Below, one piece after another: positions 16,188-24,522 of a stretch of 46,328 bases of DNA. The translations under genes were made by a program, and so were the position numbers. Below the pieces are notes generated by a model. That model was not told where the DNA came from, ran no database searches, and saw only the letters and a program-made list of their open reading frames with translations. How positions within the stretch are numbered: position 1 is the stretch's first letter; the number at the start of each line of letters is the position of its first letter. The DNA comes from JANMDN01 sp031376285. Lineage in GTDB: Bacteria; Actinomycetota; Thermoleophilia; Miltoncostaeales; Miltoncostaeaceae. Where the stretch lies: assembly GCA_031376285.1 (NCBI GenBank), contig JANMDN010000008.1, forward strand, positions 1-46,328. The letters run 5' to 3'.

Positions 16188-17069
16188 GTGACCTCTGGGA
16201 AGAAACGACCGACGACGACCGTGCCCGAGACCGACGAGGAGACGTTCGAGTTCCGGGTCGGCATTCCGCCGTTTCGGGTGGGTCGGCCTCCGTTTCGGGT
16301 CGGTGATCCTCAGGCCCGGGCAGAACCCGAGCCATTCGTTATCGGCGGACCCGACCCAACCCGAACCAAGCCCACGGATCCCGGGGGGGAAATAGAGTTC
16401 GTCGTCGGAGGTCCCCGTCCGTCGAAGCGCCTCCCTCCCCTCCCCGCCGGATGGGAGCCGGTCCCACGCCAACCGGACTGGACGCTCGCCCCGACCCCGG
16501 GCGCGGACCTTGCCCGGGTCGAGCGACCGAAGCCAAGGTACCGGGGTCTGAAGCCCCTCAAGACCACGATCCCCACCGACCTCGCCGAGGAGATCGTGGA
16601 CATGCTCGTCTACCGAGCCACGCGGGGAGAACCGGAAGCCCGGTCGACGGCGGAGTTCATCAGGTCGGCTGTCGCGCGGACCCTTGCCATCAATCGCGCC
16701 CTTGAACGTTTCCCCGAGCGGTATCCGAACTACACCGAGCGCGGGATCGTCTCGAAGCGCGGTCGGCGCGCCGGCTCAACGGTTCCCGGCGGGACTTCGG
16801 GTTCTGACCGCGACATCGTGCTTCGGGCACCGGCGGCGCTCGTGGATGAGGTTCACGATCTCGTGATCCATCGAAATGGCGGGACCGGAGATGGACCGGC
16901 GACGGTCTCGGCCTTCGTCGCCCACGCGATCGACGCGGCCATGAATCGCGCACGCAGAGACGACAAGATCGAGAAGCGCTACCCAACGACCGTGGCTGCG
17001 GCGCGCCTCGCACATCTCGACGCCCGGTCAGCGACCGGCCGCGACGAGCCCGACCGGCGCGGACGATGA
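16188..17069 (+). CDS. Two-domain ribbon-helix-helix-like protein with FRVG repeats
   Basis: Starting at GTG 16188 the product is 293 residues. Near the N-terminus are short tandem repeats FRVGIPP-FRVGRPP-FRVGDPQ followed by FVIGGPDP and FVVGGPRP. The C-terminal half holds two similar segments, KTTIPTDLAEEIVDMLVYRA and DIVLRAPAALVDEVHDLVIH, each a beta strand followed by helices with a pattern like RHH DNA-binding proteins. A role as relaxosome accessory or partition-like protein is an inference from position near the relaxase and the operator-like site just upstream. A longer GTG start at 16146 would place that site inside the gene. Confidence 0.6.
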   Translation: MTSGKKRPTTTVPETDEETFEFRVGIPPFRVGRPPFRVGDPQARAEPEPFVIGGPDPTRTKPTDPGGEIEFVVGGPRPSKRLPPLPAGWEPVPRQPDWTLAPTPGADLARVERPKPRYRGLKPLKTTIPTDLAEEIVDMLVYRATRGEPEARSTAEFIRSAVARTLAINRALERFPERYPNYTERGIVSKRGRRAGSTVPGGTSGSDRDIVLRAPAALVDEVHDLVIHRNGGTGDGPATVSAFVAHAIDAAMNRARRDDKIEKRYPTTVAAARLAHLDARSATGRDEPDRRGR

Positions 17070-17094
17070 GTCAGCCGCTTTGCATCCGACGACT

Positions 17095-17496
17095 GTGACT
17101 CCGCTTCACGCCGTCTACTACCGGGCACCCGACGGGTCCCAACCGGTCGATGATGCAATCACTTTGCTGCCAGAGCGCCACCAAGCCGTCGTGGATTCCC
17201 AGATTCATCGACTGAACCTCCTTACCTCCAGCAACCCACATCTGCCGTTCCCGCACTCCTCTCAGATCCGAGGCGAGCTACGGGAGCTGCGCTGCCACTT
17301 CGGCAGCAGTCACTACCGGGTTCTCTACCGGCGCTCTGATCACCTGATCATCCTGCTGCACTTCTTCGCGAAGCGGAGCCGCGCCGTTCCCGAGGCCGAG
17401 ATCACTTTGGCCGAGGCTCGATTCGAGGACTTCCGGTCGAGAATGGACGCCGATCCTAGGAAGCCACCGAGGGCCGCCGGCCAAGACGCGCCTTAG
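17095..17496 (+). CDS. HigB/Gp49-like RelE-superfamily toxin
   Basis: The product begins around HAVYYRAPDGSQPVDDAI and continues with SSQIRGELRELRCHFGSSHY and RVLYRRSDHLIILLHFFAKR. This is the Gp49/HigB pattern: a central strand with a basic residue after the REL(R) block, then the hydrophobic strand and AKRSRAVPEAEI. Such proteins are ribosome-dependent mRNA interferases. GTG 17095 is used; TTG 17080 is possible. The toxin precedes its antitoxin, as is usual for HigBA, and the stop TAG overlaps a GTG that could extend the antitoxin frame. It follows the RHH-like gene by about 25 nt. Confidence 0.85.
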   Translation: MTPLHAVYYRAPDGSQPVDDAITLLPERHQAVVDSQIHRLNLLTSSNPHLPFPHSSQIRGELRELRCHFGSSHYRVLYRRSDHLIILLHFFAKRSRAVPEAEITLAEARFEDFRSRMDADPRKPPRAAGQDAP

Positions 17497-17503
17497 TGCG
17501 ACT

Positions 17504-17521
17504 TACCAAAAGTGGTACCAT
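17504..17521 (+). promoter_or_regulatory. Palindrome and -10-like element before the higA-like gene
   Basis: TACCA-AAAG-TGGTA (17504-17517) is a perfect palindrome overlapping TACCAT (17516-17521), which lies 7 nt before ATG 17529. It could be an autoregulatory operator with a leaderless start giving extra antitoxin. The half-sites match those at 7600-7615 (there with a 6-nt spacer). Confidence 0.5.
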
Positions 17522-17528
17522 CCGAACC

Positions 17529-17876
17529 ATGACTGCTCCTCGCGCAACCAGCCCCGTCGGCGACAGCCCGTCCGCTGGTGCCTCTCGCCGATCTGCCCGC
17601 AGCGCTACGTACCGCGCAGAAGCCGCGCGGATCGAACCGTTTGAGGCCATCGCGCGGGTCGTGATCATGCGACGTTGTGAGCTTGGCCTCAGCCAACGCG
17701 AACTCGCGGAGCGGATGGGCACGAGTCACTCGGCCATCAGCCGCATCGAGAGCGGCCAGCACCAGACCTCCGTCGAGACACTCAAACGACTTGCGACGGC
17801 CCTTGAGCTTCGACTGCTCATCGGCTTTGAACGCGGCCCGGCGAGCCGTCCCGAGCGGGAACTCGTTCGAATCTAG
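17529..17876 (+). CDS. HigA-like antitoxin with XRE helix-turn-helix
   Basis: The C-terminal two thirds form an XRE HTH: FEAIARVVIMRRCELGLSQR, ELAERMGTSHSAISRIESG and QHQTSVETLKRLATALELRL. The N-terminal 35 residues are basic and probably unstructured. It should bind the upstream toxin and the promoter. ATG 17529 is preferred because a palindrome and TACCAT lie just before it; GTG 17496, overlapping the toxin stop, would make a longer form. It ends 115 nt before the convergent 940-aa gene. Confidence 0.85.
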   Translation: MTAPRATSPVGDSPSAGASRRSARSATYRAEAARIEPFEAIARVVIMRRCELGLSQRELAERMGTSHSAISRIESGQHQTSVETLKRLATALELRLLIGFERGPASRPERELVRI

Positions 17877-17990
17877 GCGGTCCGGCCCTTCCGGGAGACC
17901 GCTCGCGGCCGAGGACGTCACACAGGGAATTCGTTCGCCCGTCCTGAACGCCTGGATCCCTGCATAGTGGAGTGGCGTCGCACCATTGTG

Positions 17991-20813
17991 CTAGCCAGCT
18001 TCGAAGATCGAACGGAACTCTCGATGACCGAGGATGCCCAGCCGGTTCCCGAGTGCTTCCGCCGACAAGGCCGCCTCGGCGTCGCCGGATGACACCGCGC
18101 CCCTGAGGATAGTCTCGATCTCGCTTCTTCGTGCGTTGACTGTCCAAGATCGGGCATCAACAACCAGGAGACGATCTAGGGCGATGACAACGTTCCGAGG
18201 CGATGCTGGCGCGGCCGTCGACAGCGTTTCCCAGACGCAATGGTCTGGCTCCGGGGTGATTCGCCTATCAAGGACCTCTCCGAACTCGCGAAGTCTCCAG
18301 TCCAGAGGAAGTTCGTCCGCGGCAAGCCACCATCCGAAGACGGCGAGTTCGGTGGCATTCGACCCGTTATCCAGACCGCGAGCCCATTCCCAGAACTCCA
18401 TCGCTCGATCGCGGTGAGCCTCGAATGATCCGCTGCCTGCCTCGGCGCAGAGCCGTCCAAGTCGTGCGAGGACAACGCGCCGCCCGGCGGGCCCGGTCCG
18501 ACTCCAATACGACGCAACGATCTCGTCGTCGAGCGCCAGGAGTCCGCTCCAGTAGAAGGCCGCTAGATGCTTCCCGAGAGCACGATCTGGCCCATCGTTC
18601 GCCCATCGGAAACGAACGGTGTCGGCACCGCAGAGTTCCGCAGACCGAAGATAGATGTCGCGAAGAACTGTGAGGAGATCTTTGTATGGCGAGGTGTAGA
18701 TGACGTAGGTGCCCCAGGCGGCCTCGCGCAAGTCAGAGTCGGCGTAAGGAAAGATCCGACTGGCGACATCGGCCGCCCAGTCAGAATCCATCGCGAACAG
18801 GTTGGAGTAGAACTGCCCATAGACGGACCTCACCGTCGGCGACGGATCGGACCCAGGATCGAGATGGGCTTTCAGGACCTTGACCACTTCAGGGACCCGG
18901 TCCGTCAGCCGAAAGCCGTCGCGCTCGGCGTCTGTCTGGAGGGCGCTATAGAGCCAAACGGCATAGGCGATCGCGGCTCCGAGGGCGCGGGGACGCGTGG
19001 TGTTCAAGGCCAGCGTGGCGGGGTCCATGTTCTGTCCGCCAAACGCTCCTTCTTGCGTCGCCGTTGGGTCGGCGTCCTCGCAGAGTTTGGCCACGATTGA
19101 CCAGACTCGTTCACGCTCGTCGATAGGGACAGCGAACTCCGGTTCCGCATGCAGGCCTGTTTCGAGCAGCGACGCGATGTGCCGCCGCGTCCAACCCCAC
19201 CCCGGGTCACGATCCTCACCGGACCGAGTTGGCGGATCGGAGGCGTCGGTGGGCTGCTCTAGCACCCAGCCGACGAGGTCGAGGACGCTGCCCCAAGCAA
19301 GGCGGGATTGAGCCCGAAGAGCAACTTCGAGCCCCATCAGCAGACCTCGGACATTCTCAGGGCCTAGAACCGTGAAGGCCCGAGCTTGCTCGGAAAGGCG
19401 CCCCGGGTCGGCTTCGGCAGTCGCCTGGACGGCACGGGCAAGGCCCTCCAGGGATGGGCCGTCCCACCGTCCGTCGGGTTTCCAATCGCGGAGAAACGTG
19501 ACTAGGCCTTGGTTGGTCATCTCGGCAAGCGCAGCCGCGGTCACCGGGCTTGTGGGGCCTACGAAGGAACGGACTTCACCGCTGACGGTGATCGAACTCT
19601 GGCCGTATTCGGCGACGAGGGACTCATAGCGGCCACGGCGTTCCTGATCTAGACCCTCCAAGAGCAGCTCCAAGCGAGCGATCTGCCACCGAGCGATGTA
19701 GGCGCGAACATCATCTTCGGATGGCTCCTTACCCGTGTGCTCTAGGCGCCGTTTCCGGTAGACAGCAACGTCGGGTCCCTTGTCAACCACCCCGAGCAGC
19801 CTGTTAAGTGATCCGGAGTGCAGCTTGCCGGCCATACGCCTGAGCAGAGCCTGATATTCGGGGCACGGCTCACTACTCCCGAGTTCAATTACGTCGTCGA
19901 GGAGCGGTCCAACAAGTTCGATGTTGGGCTCAGGTCCCTCCGAGAACGCGTGCATTGCAATACGCTTCGTCAGGTCGCCGCCGGCTCCCGCGAGCACAGT
20001 CAGGAGTGCTCCGTCTTCCGCATATCCGCTCAGGCGGATTCGCGCGGATGCATCCCGCAACGTCGAAATCAGAGAATCTACGATGTCTGTTGCTCGATCC
20101 TCATCCGATGAGATTCGGACTCTCAGCAGTCGGGTGATATGTCCGTCGCTCTCATCAGAGTAACCGGGTGGGACACTCTGCAAGAGAATGCCGCGGACTG
20201 TCTTGATGAACTCGAGCGGCATATGCGGGACGCAGCACTCGATGGCCTTTGCGAGAAGATGATCGTATAGCCAGTGGTCTATTCGAGGCTTGACGGTTCG
20301 CCGCCACGGATCGTCGTCCGACACCACCGTAGTGTCGAACAGGTCGGTGAGCAACGCCGTTGAGCCCTCCACAAGACCATCACGAGCGAACCGACAGATC
20401 AGCTCGACAAGCTTGGAGGGAAGGCGGTAGTAGACGCGATCCGTGGACCGAAGCCACTGGGATACGCATTTTGCAACCGCGAGGGATTCGGTTGATGGCA
20501 AGGCAAGAGCGGCGTCGACGAAGTCTTCCCAGATGGTCTCGTTGTTCGTGGTGGTCGATCGAACGATGGCGACAACCTCTGACGGCGCTGCGGAGGCCAC
20601 TCGAGCGATATACCTGGACTGCGCCCAGCTGGGGGCTCGCACGAGCCCCCCGTCGTCAACGTATTGCTCCGGCGGTTGGGCGAATAGACCTCGCTCGCGC
20701 AGGGGGTCAATCCACGCCGGCGAAGTGATCCGATCAAAGAAGTATTCGAGGTTCTCGGCCCGCCTGCTCGCCTCAGCAAGGGCGCGATCTACCGCAGATG
20801 GGTCAAGTGCCAC
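17991..20813 (-). CDS. Large helical protein of unknown function (940 aa)
   Basis: The sequence is almost wholly alpha-helical, with many Leu/Ala-rich segments and no signal peptide or clear membrane segment, suggesting a HEAT/TPR-like solenoid. No Walker motif, nuclease motif or other catalytic signature is seen. Short distinctive blocks include NNETIWEDFVDAALALPS, LPSKLVELICRFARDGLVEG and LGKHLAAFYWSGLLALDDEI. The start ATG 20813 overlaps the end of the upstream 245-aa gene by 11 nt, so the two form one unit. It sits in the last 4 kb before attR of element A, where accessory and defence cargo is common. Such proteins can be sensor or scaffold parts of defence systems, but nothing here proves it. 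Confidence 0.85.
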   Translation of the reverse strand: MALDPSAVDRALAEASRRAENLEYFFDRITSPAWIDPLRERGLFAQPPEQYVDDGGLVRAPSWAQSRYIARVASAAPSEVVAIVRSTTTNNETIWEDFVDAALALPSTESLAVAKCVSQWLRSTDRVYYRLPSKLVELICRFARDGLVEGSTALLTDLFDTTVVSDDDPWRRTVKPRIDHWLYDHLLAKAIECCVPHMPLEFIKTVRGILLQSVPPGYSDESDGHITRLLRVRISSDEDRATDIVDSLISTLRDASARIRLSGYAEDGALLTVLAGAGGDLTKRIAMHAFSEGPEPNIELVGPLLDDVIELGSSEPCPEYQALLRRMAGKLHSGSLNRLLGVVDKGPDVAVYRKRRLEHTGKEPSEDDVRAYIARWQIARLELLLEGLDQERRGRYESLVAEYGQSSITVSGEVRSFVGPTSPVTAAALAEMTNQGLVTFLRDWKPDGRWDGPSLEGLARAVQATAEADPGRLSEQARAFTVLGPENVRGLLMGLEVALRAQSRLAWGSVLDLVGWVLEQPTDASDPPTRSGEDRDPGWGWTRRHIASLLETGLHAEPEFAVPIDERERVWSIVAKLCEDADPTATQEGAFGGQNMDPATLALNTTRPRALGAAIAYAVWLYSALQTDAERDGFRLTDRVPEVVKVLKAHLDPGSDPSPTVRSVYGQFYSNLFAMDSDWAADVASRIFPYADSDLREAAWGTYVIYTSPYKDLLTVLRDIYLRSAELCGADTVRFRWANDGPDRALGKHLAAFYWSGLLALDDEIVASYWSRTGPAGRRVVLARLGRLCAEAGSGSFEAHRDRAMEFWEWARGLDNGSNATELAVFGWWLAADELPLDWRLREFGEVLDRRITPEPDHCVWETLSTAAPASPRNVVIALDRLLVVDARSWTVNARRSEIETILRGAVSSGDAEAALSAEALGNRLGILGHREFRSIFEAG

Positions 20814-21540
20814 GCTCTGCCTCCTCGATCAGCGCGTCGAGGGCCTTCAATTCAACGAAGACTCTCGGCGAGACCTTTTCCAGCATGAATCGTTCCAAGG
20901 CACCCACCTTCTCCAAGAATTCATCCTCGGGCGGGACACCCTTGCGATGGAGCACCTGGTTGAAGTACTTGGGAAATGCCCTCCACGCCGTCACCTGCTT
21001 GTCCTCGATAGTCGGAGGCAATGGCCTGCCCGTTCCGTCGAGAGCGCGCACCAGCTTCAGATTCAGGGTCTTCCGGCTTGGATCGATCGTCGATTCCCAC
21101 TCCAGCGCCACGTTGACCGCCTCGAACCCGAGACGGGCAGCGTCATCGATCGATCCTGACCACGAACCGCCTGCGAAAGAGTCGCTTGTCTCCTGGGCTC
21201 GTTGCCACTCCTGCCTGAGACGAGCAATGGCGGCAGGATAGTTGGCGTCGATCTCCGCCGGGACGCCGAATGAGGCGGGAAGGTGCGTGATGAGTTCCCG
21301 AAGACTCACGGCGGCCTGCCGCAACCGGTCGGGATTCTCCGTCTGAGACAAGACTTCGATGGCACCGAGGTATAGCCGAGCGAGTGAGTCGTCCTTGGCG
21401 GCGAGGGCCCGATAGAGACGGGACTGCTCCTCACCCAAGGGTTCCGCTCGACGGGAGAGATCAAGCGCCCGTGTGGGACTCAAAGGGGGTGTCGCGCGCG
21501 ACGGATCGTCGCTCGGCGCTCGATCCGGTGACTGGGTCAT
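20803..21540 (-). CDS. Hypothetical protein, first gene of the 940/245-aa pair
   Basis: The 245-residue product has a polar N-terminus (about 30 residues, MTQSPDRAPSDDPSRATPP) and a helical remainder. Visible blocks are LYLGAIEVLSQTENPDRLRQ, AAVSLRELITHLPASFGVP, ARLRQEWQRAQETSD and EDEFLEKVGALERFMLEKVS. The SLRELI-LP pattern is reminiscent of helical HEPN-like proteins, but no R-x4-6-H motif is present, so no activity is assigned. It starts at ATG 21540, 150 nt inside the repeat at the right end of element A, and overlaps the 940-aa gene by 11 nt. The two are probably functional partners. Confidence 0.75.
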   Translation of the reverse strand: MTQSPDRAPSDDPSRATPPLSPTRALDLSRRAEPLGEEQSRLYRALAAKDDSLARLYLGAIEVLSQTENPDRLRQAAVSLRELITHLPASFGVPAEIDANYPAAIARLRQEWQRAQETSDSFAGGSWSGSIDDAARLGFEAVNVALEWESTIDPSRKTLNLKLVRALDGTGRPLPPTIEDKQVTAWRAFPKYFNQVLHRKGVPPEDEFLEKVGALERFMLEKVSPRVFVELKALDALIEEAERGT

Positions 21541-21686
21541 CGCGCGATCAGGCTACAGCCCGTAGTGACGGGTCTTCCGCCGATTCGGCGCCGACGAGCC
21601 ATCGGTGCCGTCCCCGTTCAGCCGTCTGGACCTTGTCGCCGATGGAGACACTCGGTGGCTGGTTCGGCTCTCAGCCCCCCAGGAGG

Positions 21687-21856
21687 GGTAACAAAGTGGT
21701 AACAAGAGGGTCCGAAACGGGCCGAGAAACGGTCAACGCGAATTCACCACGAATGGCTTCCTGACTGCGTTTAGGCCAGCTCATACGAGACCCCGAGAGG
21801 CTATTTTCTGCCTCTCATAATCCCTTGGTCGGAGGTTCGAGTCCTCCCGCGCCCAT
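21687..21856 (+). repeat. Right end of element A (attR) and left junction of element B
   Basis: The last 43 nt (21814-21856) equal the tRNA 3' part at 5732-5774. The preceding 125 nt contain paired GGTAACA repeats (about 21688-21706) and GGCTTCCTGACTGCGTTTA, and align with the end of element B at 29207-29373. It marks recombination between a tRNA-targeting element and its site. The fragment lacks a 5' half and is not a functional tRNA. Between 21541 and 22023 only this end and the operator-like repeats are seen. Confidence 0.88.
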
Positions 21857-21941
21857 CGCTTCAAACAGCGCTCGAGACCGCACGGTTCCTGCAATGTCTC
21901 CGCCGAGAAGCGCCAGGTGAAGTCCCTTTTGCGAACCGTGA

Positions 21942-22015
21942 TTACGAATCCGCGGACGTTTGATTACGAATCCGCGGGCTGCTTTTTACGAATCTGCCGG
22001 ACAATCGTCTACCAT
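21942..22015 (+). promoter_or_regulatory. Three TTACGAATC repeats at 22-bp spacing and -10-like element
   Basis: TTACGAATCCGCGG occurs at 21942 and 21964, and TTACGAATCTGCCGG at 21986. The starts are exactly 22 bp apart, two helical turns, so bound proteins would line up on one face. TACCAT (22010-22015) lies 8 nt before ATG 22024, and the third repeat covers the expected -35. This looks like an autoregulatory operator of the ATPase gene. Confidence 0.65.
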
Positions 22016-22023
22016 CTGTCGCG

Positions 22024-23253
22024 ATGATCGACCGCAGCGCGAGAAGACTCGTGATCGAAGCTCTCGCCGACACGCCGGTCGTGCTCGTCATGGGCGCCCG
22101 CCAGGTTGGCAAGAGCACCCTGGTTCGAAGCATCGCGTCCTCGGAACATCCGGCGACGATAATCAGCCTCGACGACACAAACGTCAGAGACGCCGCCGAG
22201 CGCGATCCACGCGGCTTCATCTCCGACATCCGCGGACCGGTCGTCATTGACGCGATTCAGCGCGTCCCCGACCTGGTGCTTGAAATCAAGGATTCGCTTG
22301 AGCGCGATCGCTCCCCTGGTCGATTCCTTCTAACGGGTTCTGCGAACCTCCTACGTTCCCGGCGAATCACCGAAACGCTGACCGGTCGGGTCGACATCAT
22401 TCGACTTTGGCCGCTCGCTCAGCACGAAATTAACGGTGGCCAGGGTGGGTTCGTCGACGCTCTGCTGCGCGGCGAGCCACCGCGCATAACCGGTGCCCCG
22501 CGGGGCCGAGACGCATTCGCCGAAGTCGTCACCAAGGGAGGCTACCCCGAGCCGCGCCTGCGGTCTGATCGGGGCCGTAACCGCTGGTTTGCGAGCTACC
22601 TCACAACGACACTTGAGCGAGACATACGCGACATCGCCGACCTGAACCGCGACGAGGAACTTCCCCGACTCTTTCAACTGCTGGCCGCACGGTCCGCGCA
22701 GCTCGCGAACTGGAGCGCGATCTCCCGAGAGCTCGGAATTGCCGACAAGACCGTCGCGACCTACACCGGGCTTCTTGAAGCGATCTTTCTCGTCCAACGA
22801 ATCCCAGCTTGGCGTCCGAGCTTCCTCCAGCGGGTCCTTCACGCTCCGAAGGTGTACATCACAGATTCTGGACTCCTTTGTCATCTGCTCGGCGCAGATG
22901 CCACCAGGGTCGCGACCAACGACAGAGTCACGGGCATCGCCCTCGAGACGTTCGTCGGTGTCGAAGTCATCAAGCAGGCGCAGCTCAGCGCGGACGTGCC
23001 TCGGGTGTTCCACTTCCGAGACCGCGACGGGAGCGAGGTCGACCTCATCCTCGAAACCAGAGCCGGGGAGATCGCCGCGATCGAAGTCAAAGCCGCCCAA
23101 TCAGTCGCGACTGCCGACCTGCGCGGGCTACGCAAGCTCCGGGACCATGCGCGAGCCAGTTTTTCGGCCGGCGTCGTTCTCTACACCGGCGAAGACACCG
23201 TCCACCTCGACGACCGCATCTGGGCCGTACCGATCAGCGGACTCTGGGCGTAG
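22024..23253 (+). CDS. AAA ATPase with DUF4143 nuclease-like C-terminus
   Basis: The N-terminal half is the AAA_14 type: Walker A VMGARQVGKSTLVRS, sensor-like FLLTGSANLL and arginine-rich RRITETLTGRVDII. The usual Walker B VVIDEIQ reads VVIDAIQ, with alanine in place of the catalytic glutamate. The C-terminal half is DUF4143: KVYITDSGLLCHLLG, ALETFVGVEVIKQ, and the PD-(D/E)XK-like pair GSEVDLILE...IAAIEVKAA. The 409 residues are the usual length. These proteins are widespread, of unknown function and often in mobile or toxin-like settings. It is the first gene of element B, 167 nt after the junction, with operator-like repeats upstream. Confidence 0.9.
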   Translation: MIDRSARRLVIEALADTPVVLVMGARQVGKSTLVRSIASSEHPATIISLDDTNVRDAAERDPRGFISDIRGPVVIDAIQRVPDLVLEIKDSLERDRSPGRFLLTGSANLLRSRRITETLTGRVDIIRLWPLAQHEINGGQGGFVDALLRGEPPRITGAPRGRDAFAEVVTKGGYPEPRLRSDRGRNRWFASYLTTTLERDIRDIADLNRDEELPRLFQLLAARSAQLANWSAISRELGIADKTVATYTGLLEAIFLVQRIPAWRPSFLQRVLHAPKVYITDSGLLCHLLGADATRVATNDRVTGIALETFVGVEVIKQAQLSADVPRVFHFRDRDGSEVDLILETRAGEIAAIEVKAAQSVATADLRGLRKLRDHARASFSAGVVLYTGEDTVHLDDRIWAVPISGLWA

Positions 23254-23319
23254 GTCACCCAATCAACGAGGCCGCCCTTCCCTTCCCCGGGCTTGTCGAA
23301 GAACTGCCAGGCGGGCCGC

Positions 23320-24102
23320 TCACCGCAGCAGCCCAGGGGTGGCCAAGTTCTCCTCGAGGTGGTCGGTGGAGTTCGTGCCGGGGATCGGCAGAATGTTCGG
23401 CGCTTGGATGAGGAGGGCGGCGAGGGATCGCTGGGCCGGGGTGGCGTCGAGCGCGACCGGTATGGCGCCCGCGGGCGGCCCGTCTCGCAGCGGCCCCCAT
23501 GGCACGAAGGCGATGCCGTGCTCGCGGGTCATCGTCAGGACAGCCTCGTCACCCCCCGAACCCGCGCTATAGCGGTTCTGAACCGCGGCGACCTGAGCCA
23601 CCGCCACGGCGTCGCGAAGCTGGGCGACGGTGACGTTGGAGATGCCGATCATCCCGATCTTGCCGGCGTCTTGCAGGCGTGCCAGCGCTCCGACGCTTTC
23701 AGCGATCGGAACCCGGGGATCGGGCTCGTGGAGGTAGTAGAGCCCCAACCGCTCGACCCTGAGACGCCGCAGGCTCTCTTCGACGTGCCTGCCCAGCGCC
23801 TCGGGGCGTCCGTCGTTTCGGTGGCCGCCGTCGCCGGTCTCGATCCCACCCTTGGTCGCGAGCAACAGGTCGCGGGGGTAGGGAGCGAGCGCATCTGCCA
23901 CGAGTTCCTCGTTGTACCCACCGCCGTACATGCGGGCGGTGTCGAGATGGGTGACTCCGAGCTCGACAGCCCTTCGCAGCAGCGCGATCTGAGCCTCACG
24001 ATCGCTCCCGCGCAGGCGCATTGCGCCGAAGCCCAGCCTTGTGACCGTCGGACCGTCGGGGAACGTGAACGTGAGGTCGACTGCCACAGCGAGGCCCAGC
24101 AT
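23320..24102 (-). CDS. Aldo/keto reductase
   Basis: The AKR barrel is plain: RLGFGAMRLRG, HLDTARMYGGGYNEELVADA (catalytic Asp and Tyr), DLLLATKGG (Lys), LYYLHEPDP (His), GKIGMIGISNV and AAVQNRYSAG. It reduces carbonyls with NADPH; substrate unknown. At 260 residues it is somewhat shorter than usual (280-330) because the loop after FVPWGPL is reduced. ATG 24102 overlaps TATGCT; GTG 24087 (MAVDLTFTF) is an alternative start. It ends 66 nt from the convergent ATPase gene. A metabolic gene is unusual in a mobile element and may be cargo or captured chromosome. Confidence 0.92.
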   Translation of the reverse strand: MLGLAVAVDLTFTFPDGPTVTRLGFGAMRLRGSDREAQIALLRRAVELGVTHLDTARMYGGGYNEELVADALAPYPRDLLLATKGGIETGDGGHRNDGRPEALGRHVEESLRRLRVERLGLYYLHEPDPRVPIAESVGALARLQDAGKIGMIGISNVTVAQLRDAVAVAQVAAVQNRYSAGSGGDEAVLTMTREHGIAFVPWGPLRDGPPAGAIPVALDATPAQRSLAALLIQAPNILPIPGTNSTDHLEENLATPGLLR

Positions 24103-24131
24103 AGGTCAATGCCGCCTGCCCCCGGCCGCCG

Positions 24132-24295
24132 AGTGGTGTGACGTTGAAATGGTGCGGTGGTACCGCGAGTGAGACCGAGCGAGGCAAGGATCGCGGTGCT
24201 GCCCGCATATCGGGAAAATCGGGGAGACCAAGGGACGCGCCATCGCGATGTGTCGCAGCCGCGAGACTGGTGCGCCATTTCAACGTCAGACCACT
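24132..24295. repeat. Small element with 24-bp terminal inverted repeats (MITE-like)
   Basis: The left end (24132-24155) and the reverse complement of the right end (24272-24295) both begin AGTGGT and share TGACGTTGAAATGG; 22 of 24 positions match. The 164-bp unit has no coding capacity and no target duplication is obvious. It fits a miniature inverted-repeat element or a degraded insertion sequence. The rest of the gap between the reductase and DUF808 genes (24296-24522) shows no supported feature. Confidence 0.5.
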
Positions 24296-24522
24296 GACAT
24301 GCCGTGGGCCCCGACCTGAACTCGGCGAGCACGCTCGACTGGAAGGGCAGCTCGATCAACCGCCCCGGGTTCGAGCGCCAGATTCCGACCGGGATCATCG
24401 TCGTCGCCCGAGGTAGGCGCCGGCGCGAGTCCTGTTCGCACGCGGCGACCACTCCCCTTGGGGATGGCGCCGGCGGCATGCATCATTGCGGAGGCCCGCT
24501 CCCCTCCCGACGAAAGACCACC

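Noticed and set aside
21814..21856. tRNA-like sequence.
   Set aside because: Only the 3' part from the anticodon loop is present; it is an attachment-site copy, not a tRNA gene. The same holds for 29331-29373.
24145..24165. GGTGGTACCGCG, resembling the T-box antiterminator signature.
   Set aside because: It is part of a simple GCGGT-ACCGC inverted repeat inside the MITE-like element; no specifier loop, terminator or aminoacyl-tRNA synthetase gene is present.
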